Source: Rhizobium sp. 18065
Lineage (GTDB): Bacteria; Pseudomonadota; Alphaproteobacteria; Rhizobiales; Rhizobiaceae
Reading direction: 5' to 3'
DNA: 64,000 nucleotides
Assembly (NCBI RefSeq): GCF_902706095.1
Contig: NZ_CACSJP010000001.1
Location: forward strand, 124,001-188,000
Both the position numbers and the translations under genes were made by a program. Shown here in pieces: positions 39,612-50,058 of the stretch. The notes under the pieces are model-generated. The model had not been told where the DNA came from. It did no database searches and saw nothing but the letters and a program-made list of their open reading frames with translations. How positions within the stretch are numbered: the stretch's first letter is position 1; the number at the start of each line of letters is the position of its first letter.

Positions 39612-40576
39612 CCACACATCTGATCAAGGCCGAAGTGCACTGCCATATCGAGGGTGCTGCACCGCCGGCGCTGGCCCTTGCCCAGGCCCGCAAATATGGG
39701 GTCGATCCGGCCACCTTCATGCATGGCGACACCTATGCCTGGGCCGATTTCGCCGAATTCATTCAGGCCTATGACAAGGTCGCAGCGCTTTTCCGCACCG
39801 AAGACGACTATGCCGTCCTGACCGAAAGTTACCTGCTGGAACTCGCCGCGATCAACACGATCTACAGCGAGATCATCGTCTCCCCCGACCATGGCGACCG
39901 GATTGGGCTCGGTGCCGATGCCTATCTGGCCGGTATCACCAGGGGTATCCATGAGGCCAAGGCGAAGACCGGCATCGAGGCGCGCATCATCGTCACCGGC
40001 GAGCGCCATTTCGGCCCCGAAAGCGTCATTGCCGCCGCCGAATATGCCGCCCGCAGCCACAATCCGTTGGTCACCGGCTTCAACATGGCCGGCGAAGAGC
40101 GCATGGGCCGGGTTGCCGACTATGCGCGTGCCTTCGATATCGCCCGCGACGCGGGCCTCGGCCTGACCATCCATGCCGGTGAAGTCTGCGGCGCCTTCAG
40201 CGTCACCGATGCACTTGATCTGGTAAAGCCGCAGCGCATTGGCCACGGCGTGCGTGCGGTTGAGGATCCGGAGTTGCTGCAGCGCCTCGCAGACACCGGC
40301 GTGGTGCTAGAAGTCTGCCCCGGCTCGAACATCGCCCTCAATGTCTATCCCGATTTCGAAAGCCACCCGCTGCGTCGTCTGCGTGATGCCGGGGTGCGTG
40401 TCTGCATCAATTCCGACGATCCGCCATTTTTCCGCACCTCGCTGGCCCGCGAATACCAGATCGCCTCCGAGATCATGGGTTTCACCGACGACGAGATCAA
40501 TGCCATGACCCGCACGGCAATCGAGGCTGCCTTTGTCGACGAGGACACGCGCACGGCACTTCTTGCCCGCCTGTGA
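39608..40576 (+). CDS. add: Adenosine deaminase
   Basis: Hydrolytic deamination of (deoxy)adenosine to inosine. 322 residues from a GTG at 39608 overlapping the deoB stop codon. The zinc and catalytic motifs are EVHCHIEGA near the N-terminus, [20 protein letters not shown] and [10 protein letters not shown]. All metal ligands are present. The longer frame upstream lies within deoB. Together with deoB and upp it forms a plus-strand salvage operon. Confidence 0.95.
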   Translation: MTTHLIKAEVHCHIEGAAPPALALAQARKYGVDPATFMHGDTYAWADFAEFIQAYDKVAALFRTEDDYAVLTESYLLELAAINTIYSEIIVSPDHGDRIGLGADAYLAGITRGIHEAKAKTGIEARIIVTGERHFGPESVIAAAEYAARSHNPLVTGFNMAGEERMGRVADYARAFDIARDAGLGLTIHAGEVCGAFSVTDALDLVKPQRIGHGVRAVEDPELLQRLADTGVVLEVCPGSNIALNVYPDFESHPLRRLRDAGVRVCINSDDPPFFRTSLAREYQIASEIMGFTDDEINAMTRTAIEAAFVDEDTRTALLARL

Positions 40577-40684
40577 GGTCGCGGCTGGGGGAAGATGGCG
40601 CAAAATGAAAGCCTGCTCTTGCGGGCATTCGCTGGAATGTGAAAATAGACGGACAATCGCACAAGAAGAAAAGAAGGCTCGATC

Positions 40685-41314
40685 ATGGACGGCGTAACAG
40701 TCATCAATCACCCCCTCGTGCAGCACAAGCTGACGATCATGCGCCGCAAGGAAACCTCCACGTCGAGCTTCCGCCGGCTGCTGCGCGAAATCTCGACGCT
40801 GCTCTGCTACGAGGTCACCCGCGATCTCGAGCTGACCATGGAAACCATCGAGACGCCGCTCACCGAGATGCAGTCGCCGATCCTCGAGGGCAAGAAGCTG
40901 GTCTTCGCCTCGATCCTGCGCGCCGGCAACGGTCTGCTGGAGGGCATGCTGGAGCTGGTTCCGGCCGCCCGCGTCGCTCATGTCGGCGTCTACCGCGATC
41001 ACGAGACGCTTCAGGCCGTGGAATATTACTTCAAGGCCCCGGATGCGCTGTCCGAACGTCTGGTCATCGTCGTCGACCCGATGCTCGCCACCGGCAATTC
41101 CTCGATTGCCGCGATCGAAAAGCTGAAAGAGCGTGGAGCGAAGAACCTGCGTTTCCTCTGCCTGCTGGCAGCACCGGAAGGCATCCGGAACTTCCAGGAA
41201 GCGCATCCGGACGTGCCGATCTTCACCGCCTCCATCGACAGCCACCTCAATGAGAAGGGCTACATCATGCCCGGCCTCGGCGATGCCGGCGACCGCATGT
41301 ACGGCACGAAGTGA
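40685..41314 (+). CDS. upp: Uracil phosphoribosyltransferase
   Basis: Makes UMP from uracil and PRPP. 209 residues, standard length. Motifs: [24 protein letters not shown] at the N-terminus, [15 protein letters not shown], the PRPP loop [16 protein letters not shown] and the uracil-binding C-terminal [17 protein letters not shown] clear intrinsic terminator follows. Confidence 0.97.
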   Translation: MDGVTVINHPLVQHKLTIMRRKETSTSSFRRLLREISTLLCYEVTRDLELTMETIETPLTEMQSPILEGKKLVFASILRAGNGLLEGMLELVPAARVAHVGVYRDHETLQAVEYYFKAPDALSERLVIVVDPMLATGNSSIAAIEKLKERGAKNLRFLCLLAAPEGIRNFQEAHPDVPIFTASIDSHLNEKGYIMPGLGDAGDRMYGTK

Positions 41315-41339
41315 AGTCTTAACCACATCATCCGAATTG

Positions 41340-41370
41340 ACGGCCCGATGCCCCGCTTCGGGCCGTTTTT
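41340..41370 (+). terminator. Rho-independent terminator of upp
   Basis: 9-bp GC stem ACGGCCCGA / TCGGGCCGT, 9-base loop, directly followed by TTTTT. Ends the deoB-add-upp transcript. Confidence 0.85.
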
Positions 41371-41437
41371 GCGTTGGCGCTTATTTTCCGTCAGCAAGGC
41401 GATGGTAGGATCATCAGGTTGCAATTCTGGAGCACCG

Positions 41438-41953
41438 ATGTTCGTTCGCACGCTGATCACCGTATCCTTCATTGCCATGGCAGCCAGCCAGGTGCCGACG
41501 GTATGGCAGGCCCTGCAGGCGAAACGTATGCCGCAACAGGATGTTGCCAGCCCGCCCGTAACACCGGCCAGCACCGCACCCCCCGGTCAGACTGTCTTGA
41601 AAGCCGGCCCCGGCGGTCACTATGCCGGCAGCTTCAGGATGAATGGCAAACAAGTCGACGGCATGATCGACACGGGCGCCTCGCTGGTCGCGATCAATGA
41701 GACCACCGCGCGCCGCCTCGGCTTCTCCGCTGCCGCGCTTGATTTCAAGTATCCGATCAGCACCGCCAACGGCACGACCCAGGCAGCCCATGTGGTGATC
41801 GACCGCATCGAGATCGGCAGCGTGCGGGTCAGGGGCATTGATGCTTTCGTGCTGAAGGACAAGCAATTGTCCTCCAGCCTGATCGGCATGAGCTTCCTGA
41901 AGAAACTCAAATCCTACAGCGCCGGAGACGGCACCCTGCGGCTTGTTCAGTAG
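41438..41953 (+). CDS. TIGR02281-type single-domain retropepsin-like aspartyl protease
   Basis: 171 residues from the ATG at 41438 (TGGAG seven bases upstream; an ATG at 41402 is possible). An N-terminal helix serves as signal or anchor (TLITVSFIAMAAS). The retroviral-type aspartic protease domain spans about 65-170, with the catalytic motif VDGMIDTGASLVAIN. Such clan-AA proteins are periplasmic or membrane-anchored in alphaproteobacteria; the substrate is unknown. Convergent with deoA, seven bases apart. Confidence 0.85.
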   Translation: MFVRTLITVSFIAMAASQVPTVWQALQAKRMPQQDVASPPVTPASTAPPGQTVLKAGPGGHYAGSFRMNGKQVDGMIDTGASLVAINETTARRLGFSAAALDFKYPISTANGTTQAAHVVIDRIEIGSVRVRGIDAFVLKDKQLSSSLIGMSFLKKLKSYSAGDGTLRLVQ

Positions 41954-41960
41954 TCAGCGC

Positions 41961-43277
41961 CTACTCCGCCGAAATCCGCATGCCGATCACCGGAGATGCG
42001 GCTGGCTTGGAGTCGCTGATCTTGTAGCAGTCCGCCACGGTTCTCGCCGCCTGCTCGGCACTCGCCTGATCATTGGCCTGCACGAAGGCAATCGGCTCGC
42101 CCTTGGAAACCTGCGTCCCGAGTGGCCTGAAGCCAGAGATGCCCACGCCATGGTCGATCGCATCGCTCGGCCGCTGCCGCCCGCCGCCCAGCGTGACGAC
42201 GGCAAGTCCCAGCCCGCGAGTATCGCAGCCGGCCAGATAGCCGTCCCGATCGGCGAGCACCGGCACTTCGATCTTGCCGCGCGGCAGATAGTGCGTCGCC
42301 TTGTCCATGAAATCCGCCGGTCCGCCGAGTTCGCTGACCATGCGGCCGAAGATCTCGGCGGCCTCGCCCGATGCCAGAACCTGTTTACAGCGTGCCAGTG
42401 CCACGCTGGCATCGCTTTCGACACCGGCATTGATCAGCATCTCGGCGCCGAACGCCAGGGTTACCTCTTCAAGCCGTGTGCCGGTCTTCTCGCCTTTGAG
42501 AAATTCAACCGCGTTCAGCACTTCGATCGCATTGCCGGCGCAATCGGCCAGCGGCTCGTTCATGTCGGTCAGCAGCGCCGTAGTCTTGACGCCGGCACCA
42601 TTCGCCACCCTGACCAGCGAGCGTGCCAGCGCTTCGGCATCCTCGGGCTTGGCCATGAAGGCGCCATTGCCGAATTTCACGTCGAGCACTAGGCTTTCCA
42701 GCCCGGCTGCCAGCTTCTTCGACAGGATCGAGGCGGTGATCAGCGGGATGGATTCGACCGTCGCCGTCACGTCGCGGATCGCATAAAGCCGCTTGTCGGC
42801 TGGGGCCAGGTCGCCGGTCTGGCCGATGATCGCGCAGCCTGCCGTGTCGACGGTGCGCCGGAAGATAGCCGGCGAGGGCATCACGTCATAGCCCGGGATC
42901 GACTGCAGCTTGTCCAGCGTGCCGCCGGTATGGCCAAGCCCACGGCCGGAGATCATCGGCACGGCGAGCCCGCAGGCGGCCGCGATCGGTGCCAGCATCA
43001 GCGAGACATTGTCGCCCACGCCGCCGGTCGAATGTTTGTCGGCGATCGGCTTGCCGACGCCGGCCCAGGACAGGACCTCGCCGGAATCGCGCATCGCCAG
43101 CGTCAGCGCCACGATCTCGTCCGGCGTCATGCCCCGGAAGAACACCGCCATGGCAAAGGCTGCCACCTGGCCTTCCGAAATGGTCTCGTTGGACAGCCCT
43201 TCGATGAAGCCGGTGATTTCTTCACGCGTCAGTGCGCCGCCATCGCGTTTGCGGCGAATGATTTCCTGCGGCAGCAT
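41961..43277 (-). CDS. deoA: Thymidine phosphorylase
   Basis: Phosphorolysis of thymidine and deoxyuridine. 438 residues from the ATG at 43277 ([14 protein letters not shown]). Family hallmarks are the substrate motif [17 protein letters not shown], the [21 protein letters not shown] signature, and KFGNGAFM. The open frame to 43433 overlaps deoC and is rejected. Last gene of the nucleoside operon, four bases after deoC. Confidence 0.95.
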   Translation of the reverse strand: MLPQEIIRRKRDGGALTREEITGFIEGLSNETISEGQVAAFAMAVFFRGMTPDEIVALTLAMRDSGEVLSWAGVGKPIADKHSTGGVGDNVSLMLAPIAAACGLAVPMISGRGLGHTGGTLDKLQSIPGYDVMPSPAIFRRTVDTAGCAIIGQTGDLAPADKRLYAIRDVTATVESIPLITASILSKKLAAGLESLVLDVKFGNGAFMAKPEDAEALARSLVRVANGAGVKTTALLTDMNEPLADCAGNAIEVLNAVEFLKGEKTGTRLEEVTLAFGAEMLINAGVESDASVALARCKQVLASGEAAEIFGRMVSELGGPADFMDKATHYLPRGKIEVPVLADRDGYLAGCDTRGLGLAVVTLGGGRQRPSDAIDHGVGISGFRPLGTQVSKGEPIAFVQANDQASAEQAARTVADCYKISDSKPAASPVIGMRISAE

Positions 43278-43281
43278 GGTC

Positions 43282-44052
43282 TCAATACCCCGCCGTGTTG
43301 GCGCCGGAACGCTCACCGGAAAGAACAGCGACAATGTCGTCCAGCAGGCCGGAGGCACCGAAGCGGAAGGTCGAGGGCATCGCCCAGTCCTCGCCCATGA
43401 TCGTGTCGGCCAGCCGCAGGTAGAGGCTGGCATCCATCACATTGGCAATACCTCCAGCCGGCTTGAAGCCGACCTTCTTGCGGCTGTCGCGGATCGCCTG
43501 CAGCATGATGTCGGCCGCTTCCAGCGTTGCGTTGACGCCGACCTTGCCGGTCGAGGTCTTGATGAAGTCGGCGCCGCCCGCGATCGACAGGTCGGACGCT
43601 TTGCGGATGAGGCTCTTGTCCTTCAATTCTCCGGTCTCAAGGATGGTCTTCAGGATCGCCGATCCGCACGCGGCCTTCACCGCCGTCACCATGTCGGTCA
43701 CAGATTTTTCATTGCCGGCCATCAGCGCGCGGTAGGGAATGACCAGATCGATGTCGTCAGCGCCGTCGGCCACCGCATCGCGCGTTTCGGCCAGCACATC
43801 CTCGATCTTGGCATCGCCCGCCGGGAAATTGACCACGGTCGCGATCCTGACCGGGCTGTTCGGGCCGAGCAGTGTGCGGGCCTGCATGACGAAGCGTGGC
43901 CAGATGCAGATCGCCGCAGTCGGTCCAAACGCCGTCTGCGCCCTGGCGCACAGGCTGACGATCTGCTCGGGTGTGCAATCGTCCTTCAGGTTGGTCAGGT
44001 CGAGCAGGGAAAGAGCCCGTGTCGCGACAGCGCGCAATTCATGATTATCCAA
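43282..44052 (-). CDS. deoC: Deoxyribose-phosphate aldolase
   Basis: Class I aldolase splitting deoxyribose 5-phosphate to acetaldehyde and glyceraldehyde 3-phosphate. 256 residues. The Schiff-base lysine lies in [14 protein letters not shown], with the second active-site Lys in [10 protein letters not shown]. The start overlaps the punA end by eight bases. Completes the deoB-dependent degradation route with deoA. Confidence 0.95.
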   Translation of the reverse strand: MDNHELRAVATRALSLLDLTNLKDDCTPEQIVSLCARAQTAFGPTAAICIWPRFVMQARTLLGPNSPVRIATVVNFPAGDAKIEDVLAETRDAVADGADDIDLVIPYRALMAGNEKSVTDMVTAVKAACGSAILKTILETGELKDKSLIRKASDLSIAGGADFIKTSTGKVGVNATLEAADIMLQAIRDSRKKVGFKPAGGIANVMDASLYLRLADTIMGEDWAMPSTFRFGASGLLDDIVAVLSGERSGANTAGY

Positions 44053-44854
44053 GGTCTGTTCCTCCGCCGGCGATCATCCGTTTCAGGATGGTGGCCAGCC
44101 GCTTGCCGCCGATCGGCGCCATGTCTTTTGTTTCTTCGTGGCTCAGTTCTCCGCCGGTCATGCCGGCGCCGAAATTGGTGATGACCGATGCTGCCGCCAC
44201 CCGCAGCCCGTAAAATCGCGCCAGGATCACTTCCGGGACGGTCGACATGCCCACGGCATCCGCCCCCAGAACCCGCGCCATGCGGATTTCCGCCGGTGTT
44301 TCGAAGCTTGGGCCAGAGAACCACATATAGACGCCCTGCGACAACGGCACGCCTTCGGCCGTCGCTGCATCGCGGATCGCCTGGACGAGAACCGTATCAT
44401 AGGCCGAGGTCATGCCGACGAAACGGTTGTCGCTGGGTTCGCCGATCAACGGGTTTCGGCCGGAAAAGTTGATATGGTCGGTGATTTGCATCACCGAGCC
44501 CGGTGGCAGGTCTTCGCGTAGAGAGCCGGCGGCATTGGTCAGGATCAGCGATTTGACCCCCAGACCCACAAGTGTCTCGATCGGCACCCGCATCGCGCCG
44601 GCATCGCCATGCTCATAATAATGCACGCGCCCGGCCAGCATGATCACCGGCTCCTGTCCGAGGTAACCCGCAACCAGCGTTCCGGCATGGCCGGACACCG
44701 CGCTCACCGGAAAGCCGGGAAGCTCGCTATAGGGAATGCGGATCGCGTCGCTCACCTCGTCGACCAGCGAGCCGAGGCCCGAGCCGAGCACGATGGCAAT
44801 GCGCGGCATCAGCCCGTTCAGCCGCTCGACCAGCAGATCGACGGCGGCCTTCAT
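44045..44854 (-). CDS. Purine nucleoside phosphorylase (trimeric class)
   Basis: 269 residues from the ATG at 44854 (MKAAVDLLVERL), which overlaps the cdd stop by four bases. PNP family 2 motifs: IVLGSGLGSLVDEV (phosphate loop), GRVHYYEHGD, LTNAAGSLREDL and the base-binding SGPSFETPAEIRMARVLGADAVGMSTVPE. The type is that of PunA/XapA inosine-guanosine phosphorylases; exact purine preference is not determined here. Confidence 0.93.
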   Translation of the reverse strand: MKAAVDLLVERLNGLMPRIAIVLGSGLGSLVDEVSDAIRIPYSELPGFPVSAVSGHAGTLVAGYLGQEPVIMLAGRVHYYEHGDAGAMRVPIETLVGLGVKSLILTNAAGSLREDLPPGSVMQITDHINFSGRNPLIGEPSDNRFVGMTSAYDTVLVQAIRDAATAEGVPLSQGVYMWFSGPSFETPAEIRMARVLGADAVGMSTVPEVILARFYGLRVAAASVITNFGAGMTGGELSHEETKDMAPIGGKRLATILKRMIAGGGTDLG

Positions 44855-45243
44855 CCGAGCAACTCGGTCTTGAAGCTGAACGGCAGCAGTTCGTCCATGG
44901 TGATGGTCTTCTGCACGCCGACCTCGTCGCACAGATAGATCTTCGTGTCGGCGGAGGCGAATTCCGATATCTTCTGCCGGCAGCCGCCGCAGGGCGGGCA
45001 GAGCGCCAGCTTTTCAGCGATCACCGCCATCTCGACGATCTTCTTGCCCCCGCCCATGATCATGCAGCCGATCGCCGTCGGTTCGGCGCACCAGCCCTGC
45101 GGGAACGACAGGTTTTCGATATTGGCACCGGTATAGATCCGGCCGTCATCGGCGCGGATCGCCGCGCCGACAGGAAATTTCGAATAGGGCGCATGCGCGA
45201 ATTTCATTGCATCGCGTGCAGCCTCGAACAGGTCGTGAGCCAT
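44851..45243 (-). CDS. cdd: Cytidine deaminase
   Basis: 130-residue tetrameric-type cytidine deaminase. Zinc centre: WCAEPTAIGC (Cys and catalytic Glu) and CPPCGGCRQKISEF. The substrate-binding SKFPVGAAI and GANIENLSFPQG are present. Start at the ATG at 45243, two bases after the permease gene; the longer open frame lies antiparallel to function in the permease and is rejected. Confidence 0.96.
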   Translation of the reverse strand: MAHDLFEAARDAMKFAHAPYSKFPVGAAIRADDGRIYTGANIENLSFPQGWCAEPTAIGCMIMGGGKKIVEMAVIAEKLALCPPCGGCRQKISEFASADTKIYLCDEVGVQKTITMDELLPFSFKTELLG

Positions 45244-45245
45244 TC

Positions 45246-46217
45246 CTAGCGCTCCTTGGTATAGGGCACGCCACCGGCCTTGGGCGGGTTGGCAGCGCCG
45301 ATAAAGCCTGCAAGCAGGATGCAGGTGAGGATATAGGGCAGGGACTGGAAGATCTGTACCGGCACTTCGCCGATCAGCGGAACCTGTTTGCCCTGCATGA
45401 AGTTGGCCAGCGCATCGAGGAAGCCGAACAAGAGGCAGGCGAACATCACCGGCACCGGTTTCCACTTGGCAAAGATCAGCGCGGCAAGCGCGATATAGCC
45501 TTTGCCGGCCGACATGTCCTTGATGAAGGCTGCCGACTGGGCGATCGCCAGATAGGTCCCGGCAAACCCGCAGAGCAGGCCGGCAACGATCACCGCGCGG
45601 TAGCGCAGCCATGTCACCGAGATGCCGGCGGTATCGACCGCACCCGGATTTTCACCGACCGCGCGCAAGCGAAGGCCGAACCGCGTACGATAAAGCACCC
45701 ACCACGACAGCGGTACGGCGACGAAAGCGAGATAGGTCAGGATATTATTGCCGGAGATGACATTGGCGTAGAGCGGGCCGATATACGGCACCTCGCGGAT
45801 CGCATCTACGCCCGGCAGCTTGATCGGTCCGAAACGGCCGTCAGCCGGCAGCTGCGGCGTGCGTCCGCCCTGGCTGAACCATGCCTGGCCAAGCACGACC
45901 GTCAGGCCCGCAGCGACGAAGTTGATCGCAACGCCCGAGACGATCTGGTTGCCGCGATTGGTGATCGAGGCAAAGCCGTGGATCAGCGAGAAGCCGATCG
46001 AGACGCCGACACCGGAGGCAAGGCCGATCCACGGCGAACCGGTGACATAGGCGGCCGATGCGGCGGCAAAGGCCGCCGCCAGCATCTTGCCTTCCAGGCC
46101 GATGTCGAAAATGCCGGAGCGCTCGGAAAACAGCCCGGCAAGGGCGGTGAAGATCAGCGGAATCGACAGGCGGATGGTCGAGCCGAGAATGCTGACGACG
46201 ATATCGAAGAAATCCAT
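45246..46217 (-). CDS. Nucleoside ABC transporter permease (second)
   Basis: 323-residue membrane protein of the branched-chain-permease-like family used by BMP-type nucleoside importers (NupQ/YufQ-like). About eight to nine helices; conserved FDIGLEGKMLAAAF and the RAVGENPGAVDTAGI loop for ATPase contact. ATG at 46217 (MDFFDIVVSILGS); the frame upstream overlaps the first permease. Two bases upstream of cdd, linking import directly to deamination. Confidence 0.92.
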   Translation of the reverse strand: MDFFDIVVSILGSTIRLSIPLIFTALAGLFSERSGIFDIGLEGKMLAAAFAAASAAYVTGSPWIGLASGVGVSIGFSLIHGFASITNRGNQIVSGVAINFVAAGLTVVLGQAWFSQGGRTPQLPADGRFGPIKLPGVDAIREVPYIGPLYANVISGNNILTYLAFVAVPLSWWVLYRTRFGLRLRAVGENPGAVDTAGISVTWLRYRAVIVAGLLCGFAGTYLAIAQSAAFIKDMSAGKGYIALAALIFAKWKPVPVMFACLLFGFLDALANFMQGKQVPLIGEVPVQIFQSLPYILTCILLAGFIGAANPPKAGGVPYTKER

Positions 46218-46227
46218 CGGACGGCCC

Positions 46228-47331
46228 TCAACCCTTGGTGAACTGCTGATAGACCCGCACGAGTGCCGGCCGGAACATGTATTCGAGAGCACCGGCGAAC
46301 AGGACCACGAGCCCCTGGATCACGACGATCATTTCGCGGGTGATGTTCGGCATGTCGAACGACAGTTCGGCGCCGCCCTGATAGAGCACCCCGAACAGGA
46401 TGGCGGCGATGATGATGCCGACCGGATGGTTGCGGCCCATCAGCGAGACGGCAATGCCGACAAAGCCGGCACCGCCGACAAATTCCACCTGCAGGCGCTC
46501 GGAAGCGCCCATGACAGGGTTGAGCGCCATCATGCCGGCGAGACCGCCGGAAATCAGCATCGTGATGATCACGATCTTCGTATAGGGAATGCCGGCATAG
46601 GCTGCCGCCGAACGGCTGAGGCCGAGCGTGCGCATCTCGAAGCCGAGCTTGGTCCGCCAGATCAGCACCCAGACCAGGAAACACATCACCAGCGCGATCA
46701 GGAACGAAACGTTGAACGGTGCCGGTCCGAGCTTCATGCCGAACATCGCCATCAGCCAGTCGAGCTTCGGCAATTGCCCGCCCTCGAGGAAGGTCCGGCT
46801 TTCCGGCGCCATCTTTCCCGGAACGATCAGGACATTGACCAGCAGATAGACCATCAGCGCTGCGCCGATGAAGTTGAACATGATCGTGGTGATGACGATA
46901 TGGCTGCCGCGCTTGGCCTGCAGCCAGGCCGGGATCAGCGCCCAGAGGCCACCGAAAGCGGCAGCACCCAGGATCGCGAACGGCATGGTCACATACCAAG
47001 GCACATAGTGGTCGAGCGCCAGCGCGACCAGCGCTGCACCCAGTCCGCCGAGATAGGCCTGGCCTTCGGAGCCGATATTGAACAGGCCGGCATGATAGGC
47101 AACCGCCACCGACAGGCCGGTGAAGATGAAATTGGTCGCATAGAACAGGGTGAAGCCGATGCCTTCGCCGCGGCCAAGCGCCCCGGTCAGCATCAGTTTC
47201 AGCGCCTCGATTGGATTCTCACCAATGATCCAGACGACAAGGCCGGAGACCAGGAATGCCAGGATCAGGTTGAGCAGCGGCAAGACGGCATAGTTGATCC
47301 ATCTTGGAAGGGGAACGGAAGCGGTACTCAT
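46228..47331 (-). CDS. Nucleoside ABC transporter permease (first)
   Basis: 367-residue permease (NupP/YufP-like) with about nine helices. The FNIGSEGQAYLGGLGAALVAL motif and the RTLGLSRSAAAYAGIPYTK loop are the equivalents of those in the partner permease. Follows the ATPase gene by seven bases and precedes the second permease by ten. Confidence 0.92.
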   Translation of the reverse strand: MSTASVPLPRWINYAVLPLLNLILAFLVSGLVVWIIGENPIEALKLMLTGALGRGEGIGFTLFYATNFIFTGLSVAVAYHAGLFNIGSEGQAYLGGLGAALVALALDHYVPWYVTMPFAILGAAAFGGLWALIPAWLQAKRGSHIVITTIMFNFIGAALMVYLLVNVLIVPGKMAPESRTFLEGGQLPKLDWLMAMFGMKLGPAPFNVSFLIALVMCFLVWVLIWRTKLGFEMRTLGLSRSAAAYAGIPYTKIVIITMLISGGLAGMMALNPVMGASERLQVEFVGGAGFVGIAVSLMGRNHPVGIIIAAILFGVLYQGGAELSFDMPNITREMIVVIQGLVVLFAGALEYMFRPALVRVYQQFTKG

Positions 47332-47338
47332 GGATTCC

Positions 47339-48859
47339 TCACGCGGCGATGCCGGCCATCATCAGGCCGAGGGTCTGTTCTCCGGTATCCGGGGTCTTTT
47401 CCCCGACCACCTTGCCGGCAAACATCACCAGGATGCGGTCCGATAGCGAGCGTATTTCGTCAAGTTCGACGGAGACCAGCAGGACGGCCTTGCCCGCGTC
47501 GCGCGTTTCGACAATGCGCTTGTGGATGAATTCAATCGCGCCGATGTCGACGCCGCGCGTCGGCTGGCCGACGATCAAAAGCTTAGGATCGCGTTCGATC
47601 TCGCGTGCAACGACGATCTTCTGCTGGTTGCCGCCGGAGAAGTTGGCGGTCTTCAGCCGGGGATTGGGCGGACGAATATCGTATTTCTCGATTTCGACGG
47701 CAGCTGCCTGGCGCACGAGGTCCGGTGACAGGAAAGGACCCTTGCCGTATTGTTCGTCGCGGTGATAGCCGAGGATCGAATTCTGGCTTTCCTCGAAGCT
47801 CAAAACGAGGCCCATGTGGTGGCGGTCTTCCGGGATATGCGCAAGGCCGATCGAGCGCAGCTTGGCCGGGTCGTAGCCGGCAACCGGTTCGCCACAGATG
47901 AAGATCTCGCCGGATGTCGGCTTGCGGATGCCGGTGATTGCTTCGAGAAGCTCGCTCTGCCCGTTGCCGGCCACGCCGGCAATGCCGACAATCTCGCCGG
48001 CGCGCACGTCAAACGAGACATTGTCGACCATGGTCACGCCGCGGCCGTCCTTGACGGTCAGGTTGCGCACCGAGAGATAGATCTCGCCGGGATTGGCGGC
48101 ACCCTTGTCGACCTGCAGCAGCACGCGACGACCGACCATCAGTTCGGCCAGCTCTTCCACTGTTGTCTCGGCGGTCTTGCGCGTCGCGACCATTTCGCCG
48201 CGGCGCATGACGGACACCGTGTCCGTGATCGCCATGATCTCGCGCAGCTTGTGGGTGATCAAAAGCACGGTCTTGCCCTGGTCGCGCAGCACGCCGAGGA
48301 TCTTGAACAGATGGTCAGCCTCGGCTGGCGTCAGAACGCCGGTCGGCTCGTCGAGGATCAGGATTTCCGCGCCACGATACATGGCTTTGAGAATTTCCAC
48401 CCGCTGCTGCAGGCCAACCGGAAGTTCCTCGACCACGGCGTCCGGATCGACCTCCAGCTCGTAGTCCTCTTCCAGCTTCTTCAGCGCCGCACGGGCGGCA
48501 TCCGTTCCCTTGGCGAGCAGCGCGCCGCCTTCGGCACCCAGCATCAGGTTTTCCAGAACGGTGAAATTCTCGACCAGCATGAAATGCTGGTGCACCATCC
48601 CGATACCGGCAGCGATCGCCGCCTGGCTGTCCTTGATGGTTGTTACTTCGCCGGCGATCCGGATCGTGCCTTGATCGGCCTGGTAGAAACCGTAGAGGAT
48701 CGACATCAAGGTCGATTTCCCGGCACCGTTTTCGCCGATAATGCCGTGGATCGAGCCCTTGGCAACCGTAAGGTTGATGTTCTTGTTGGCATGCACCGCA
48801 CCGAATTTCTTGTCGATGCCGATCAGTTCGATCGCTGGTGCCTGGCTCTTGTCGTTCAT
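47339..48859 (-). CDS. Nucleoside ABC transporter ATP-binding protein (tandem ATPase)
   Basis: 506 residues from the ATG at 48859 (GGGGGACAG upstream). Two ABC domains as in sugar/nucleoside importers (NupO/YufO). The first has Walker A GENGAGKST and Walker B LILDEPTGVLTPAEA. The second has a degenerate Walker A (GVAGNGQSELLEAI, no GKS/T), signature FSGGNQQKIVVAREI and LLIVGQPTRGVDIGAIEF. The degenerate second site is normal for this family. Confidence 0.94.
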   Translation of the reverse strand: MNDKSQAPAIELIGIDKKFGAVHANKNINLTVAKGSIHGIIGENGAGKSTLMSILYGFYQADQGTIRIAGEVTTIKDSQAAIAAGIGMVHQHFMLVENFTVLENLMLGAEGGALLAKGTDAARAALKKLEEDYELEVDPDAVVEELPVGLQQRVEILKAMYRGAEILILDEPTGVLTPAEADHLFKILGVLRDQGKTVLLITHKLREIMAITDTVSVMRRGEMVATRKTAETTVEELAELMVGRRVLLQVDKGAANPGEIYLSVRNLTVKDGRGVTMVDNVSFDVRAGEIVGIAGVAGNGQSELLEAITGIRKPTSGEIFICGEPVAGYDPAKLRSIGLAHIPEDRHHMGLVLSFEESQNSILGYHRDEQYGKGPFLSPDLVRQAAAVEIEKYDIRPPNPRLKTANFSGGNQQKIVVAREIERDPKLLIVGQPTRGVDIGAIEFIHKRIVETRDAGKAVLLVSVELDEIRSLSDRILVMFAGKVVGEKTPDTGEQTLGLMMAGIAA

Positions 48860-48882
48860 TGCCTGTCCCCCAGACATGGAAA

Positions 48883-48915
48883 GGGCGCAAGGCGACTTTA
48901 AGCCACCTTGCGCCC
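48883..48915 (-). terminator. Hairpin between the binding-protein gene and its ATPase gene
   Basis: GGGCGCAAGG / CCTTGCGCCC, 10-bp perfect stem with an extended weakly paired loop, just after the BMP-protein stop codon on the minus strand. No T-run. Probably an attenuator or 3'-end stabiliser giving excess binding protein. Confidence 0.55.
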
Positions 48916-48923
48916 GGTTCAAA

Positions 48924-49916
48924 TCACTTCGGGCAGGAATTGTCCGACATGTAGTCGTGCACCTTGACGGTACCGGCGATGATGTCGGCCTTCGCCTTTT
49001 CGACGGCAGCCTTCATGTCGTCGGTGATCAGCTTGGCATTGTTGTCGTCGACGGCGTAGGCAACGCCATCTTCGGCAACGCCCAGCGACAGCAGGCCAGG
49101 CGTGAACTTGTCACCCTTGGTATCGGCAAAAGCGTTGTAGACCGCGAGATCGACGCGCTTGACCATCGAGGTCAAAACCGAACCGGGATGCAGGTGGTTC
49201 TGGTTCGAATCGACGCCGATCGACAGCTTGCCGTTGTCGGCAGCTGTCTGCAGAACGCCGAGGCCTGTTGCGCCGGCTGCTGCGTAGACAACGTCCGCGC
49301 CCTGGTCGATCTGGTTCTTGGTCAATTCGCCGCCGCGGACCGGGTCATTCCAGGCAGCGCCGGTCGTGCCGGTCATGTTCTGGAACACTTCGATATCGGC
49401 CTTGGCAGCGCGTGCGCCCTGCTCGTAGCCGCATTCGAACTTGCGGATCAGCGGGATGTCCATGCCGCCGACGAAGCCGACCTTGCCGGTCTTCGATGCG
49501 AGGCCAGCCAGCAGGCCGACAAGGTAGGAGCCTTCGTGTTCCTTGTAGACGACCGAACGCACGTTCGGCAGTTCGACGACGCTGTCGACGATGACAAACT
49601 TAGTGTCGGGGAATTCAGCGGCAACCTTCTCGACAGCCGAGGTCCAGGCGAAGGAAACGGCAACCACCGGGTTGAAGCCCTTGGAGGCGAAGTTGCGGAT
49701 CGCCTGCTCGCCCTGGGTATCGCCAGTCGGTTCGAAATCGCGATAGTCGACGCCGGTCTCGGCCTTGAACTTCTCGGCGCCCGCAAAGGCAGCTTCATTG
49801 AACGACTTGTCGAATTTGCCGCCCGTGCCATAGACGAGTGCCGGCTTGATGTCGGCCGCAAGCGCGGTCGCTGACATCGCTGCCAAGGCAAAGAGACTCA
49901 AGAGGGTTTTTTTCAT
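48924..49916 (-). CDS. BMP-family nucleoside-binding protein
   Basis: Periplasmic nucleoside receptor of the importer. 330 residues with signal peptide MKKTLLSLFALAAMSATALA. The BMP (PnrA-like) fold is visible in YGTGGKFDKSFNEAAFAGAEKF, the VGFVGGMDIPLIRKFECGYEQGA motif and the AAGATGLGVLQTA motif. First gene of the operon leading to the permeases, cdd, punA, deoC and deoA. A 256-bp leader with two inverted repeats lies upstream. Confidence 0.94.
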   Translation of the reverse strand: MKKTLLSLFALAAMSATALAADIKPALVYGTGGKFDKSFNEAAFAGAEKFKAETGVDYRDFEPTGDTQGEQAIRNFASKGFNPVVAVSFAWTSAVEKVAAEFPDTKFVIVDSVVELPNVRSVVYKEHEGSYLVGLLAGLASKTGKVGFVGGMDIPLIRKFECGYEQGARAAKADIEVFQNMTGTTGAAWNDPVRGGELTKNQIDQGADVVYAAAGATGLGVLQTAADNGKLSIGVDSNQNHLHPGSVLTSMVKRVDLAVYNAFADTKGDKFTPGLLSLGVAEDGVAYAVDDNNAKLITDDMKAAVEKAKADIIAGTVKVHDYMSDNSCPK

Positions 49917-50058
49917 TGTGCAGCCCTGTTGTTGCTATTGATCTTGTTGGGTCCTCCCGCAAGCCTTCCCGAAGAAGAAGACATGTCTGCGGAACCGCCA
50001 CCCTCTTTTCCAGAGGTCCTGGCTGTCGCGCATCCTTGCATGGCTCTGACAAAAATTC

